In this document: one piece after another, positions 62,788-64,000 of the stretch
Layout of the letters: every line of letters starts with the position of its first letter
Position numbering within the stretch: position 1 is the first letter of the stretch
NCBI GenBank assembly: GCA_003225005.1
Contig: QIAN01000263.1
Coordinates: forward strand, 1-64,000
DNA: 64,000 bases
Source of the DNA: Acidobacteriota bacterium
GTDB taxonomy: Bacteria; Acidobacteriota; Terriglobia; Terriglobales; Acidobacteriaceae
Reading direction: 5' to 3'
Notes under the pieces: model-generated
Seen by the model: the letters and a program-made list of their open reading frames with translations, nothing else
What the model was told of the DNA's origin: nothing
Databases searched by the model: none
Program-made: the position numbers and the translations under genes

Positions 62788-63750
62788 CTATGTCTCGTCG
62801 TCGGGCGGACCCGCGGCGCCGGCAAGATCCTGAGGCCTGATCTTTTCGACGCTGAACTTCACCACGCGCTCGCGCATTGTGTGCAGAACCTCTTCGAGAG
62901 GCGGAGGGTCGCCTTTGATCCAGCGCAACGGGTTGATGCGCGCCACAACGAACGAGCGTAGGTATGGACTCACCAGTCCGCGTTCCTTCAGCTTTTTGAC
63001 GACTGCGGCGACTTTTTCCTCGAGCTCCAGCACCATAGAGGCGTGCTTCTCATGTTGTTTGAGGGCGGTGCGCAATGAGTCATCAGTGAAGTTTTCAAGG
63101 CGCCGGAGGATCGGGTGGTAAGCGCCCCCGCCGAAGCGCTTGACCCGTTCGTAACACCCCCCCAAGGTGACAAGTGCGGCCTGATCGAGATAGAAGGCGA
63201 ACCCGGATTCGGGCCGCGAGGCATCCTCGTCGACCAGGCCACGGTAGATCCGTATGACTTCTAGTGAGCGCTCTTTCAGGTTATGGGCTTTTTCCGTGTT
63301 CAGAGCCAGGATCTGCCACGCGACCTCGCGTTCTGCGACGACCAGAGCCGTGATGGATTTAGCCCCAAGGCGGCGCATGGCCTCGAGGCGATGCCGGCCG
63401 TTGGGGGTCCAGAAGTCGCCGCCCGGCGCCACGATAGCGATGACAGGGTCGAGAAAACGCCCAGTCTTACTGATAACGTCGGCTAGCCGTTTGTGGTGAG
63501 CGTCGGAGAGATCGCGTTGAAACGGCGTAGGCTCGATCCTGTCGATGGGCAGAATCGAGAGCAGGGTCTGATGACCGCCAAGCGGTTCCTTATAGAGGCC
63601 CACGACGCAGCCCCCAGCCTTCTCGACAGCTTCCGCGGCCTCCGTGGCAGATCCTTGTGGTTGTTCTAAGCGGCACTCCGCCGGCTCGAGACCCTTGGTG
63701 CCAGGCTTGGCCTTGCGAGGACGTCGTCGGGCAGGTGCGCGCTTTGCCAT
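62788..63750 (-). CDS. ParB-like nuclease-domain protein
   Basis: A 320-residue protein with a basic N-terminal tail (MAKRAPARRRPRKAKPGTKG) and a ParB/Srx-type domain around 65-160. The latter includes LPIDRIEPTPFQRDLSDAH and NGRHRLEAMRRLGAKSITA, the latter close to the ParB GxxR box. The C-terminal half is helical and charged, with a possible coiled coil (ELEEKVAAVVKKLKERG). No parA or parS is seen. Such orphan ParB-like proteins occur on mobile or integrated elements and as chromosomal regulators. It stands alone among gene remnants, consistent with acquisition by transfer, though not proof of it. Confidence 0.75.
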   Translation of the reverse strand: MAKRAPARRRPRKAKPGTKGLEPAECRLEQPQGSATEAAEAVEKAGGCVVGLYKEPLGGHQTLLSILPIDRIEPTPFQRDLSDAHHKRLADVISKTGRFLDPVIAIVAPGGDFWTPNGRHRLEAMRRLGAKSITALVVAEREVAWQILALNTEKAHNLKERSLEVIRIYRGLVDEDASRPESGFAFYLDQAALVTLGGCYERVKRFGGGAYHPILRRLENFTDDSLRTALKQHEKHASMVLELEEKVAAVVKKLKERGLVSPYLRSFVVARINPLRWIKGDPPPLEEVLHTMRERVVKFSVEKIRPQDLAGAAGPPDDET

Positions 63751-63890
63751 CTTGAGACTTTAACGTATCTGCGGTGGAGCTGCCGAAGGTCGTTGGAAAG
63801 CCTTGGTTCCTTGGTTCGTTCGAATCCCACTTTCTTTCAGCCACGTAACATCGCTGATGGGAAGCCGTTAAAGTGATGTGCTGACGTCCT

Positions 63891-64000
63891 CTAGCGTCCA
63901 TAAATGCGAATCGCCGCACCTATCTCTTTCGCATGCGTTTCCAGCGCAAAGTGGCCGGTATCGTAGAAATGGACTTCGGCACTCGGGTTGTCGCGCTTGA
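63891..64000 (-). CDS. Alpha/beta hydrolase, C-terminal end only
   Basis: The reverse strand from the window edge reads NPSAEVHFYDTGHFALETH, then AKEIGAAIRIYGR and TAG at 63891-63893. DTGHFALETH is the typical catalytic-His strand near the end of alpha/beta hydrolases. The rest of the gene lies beyond the window, so the substrate and length are unknown. It is absent from the ORF track because it has no start in view. Confidence 0.75.
   Translation of the reverse strand, partial: KRDNPSAEVHFYDTGHFALETHAKEIGAAIRIYGR

Overview
The window looks like chromosomal DNA from an Acidobacteriota bacterium, probably a Terriglobia-type soil lineage. Support comes from the moderately high GC content, an Oar-like TonB-dependent receptor with an N-terminal carboxypeptidase-regulatory domain, many Tat- or Sec-exported glycoside hydrolases and YVTN beta-propellers, and a small exported protein family that I associate with Acidobacteria. 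The assignment rests on recognising gene families, not on a database search. No rRNA, tRNA or CRISPR array was seen.

Layout. 1-2.3 kb: a transposase-like tail, a Crp/Fnr regulator, two small proteins and a PilZ protein. 2.3-6 kb: a gene-poor stretch, a decayed glycoside hydrolase and an intact GH2 enzyme. 6-25.5 kb: a catabolic and uptake island built around a divergent promoter region at about 14.0 kb. Leftward runs a six-gene operon: YVTN propeller, ACS-type MFS, amidohydrolase, MmgE/PrpD, tartrate/D-malate dehydrogenase and MHS-type MFS. Rightward run a second propeller, an OmpR-type regulator with its histidine kinase, the TonB receptor, a second MmgE/PrpD, a third propeller and a diheme cytochrome-propeller fusion. 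An exact 18-bp element stands in front of the rightward propeller and again in front of the TonB receptor. 25.7-32.1 kb: GH30, a frameshifted MFS gene, GH15 glucoamylase and a helical-repeat exported protein.

32.3-47.2 kb is a phosphate and polyphosphate island: pstS, ppk1, sixA, ppx/gppA, a CHAD protein, pstC-pstA-pstB-phoU and an exported propeller-phosphoesterase. Direct repeats with an 11-bp period, resembling Pho boxes, precede pstS and pstC. Between pstS and ppk1 an IS200/IS605 element (tnpA + tnpB) has inserted into a small exported-protein gene. Reading the two halves of that gene together fixes the insertion point: TTAC on the left, and excision would restore the frame.

47.3-61.5 kb is mostly housekeeping: NAD synthetase, DsbA-like protein, TPR-secretin, YmdB-type phosphodiesterase, peptide-binding lipoprotein, DUF1697, anmK, nagZ, mutS, galT. 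61.5-64 kb holds gene remnants (including a PaaI thioesterase), a ParB-like protein and the end of an alpha/beta hydrolase.

Several genes carry single-base frameshifts: the MFS at 27-28 kb, pstC, the IS-split gene, the PaaI remnant and the GH remnant. Some may be assembly errors at short homopolymers and others true decay; the sequence alone cannot separate them.
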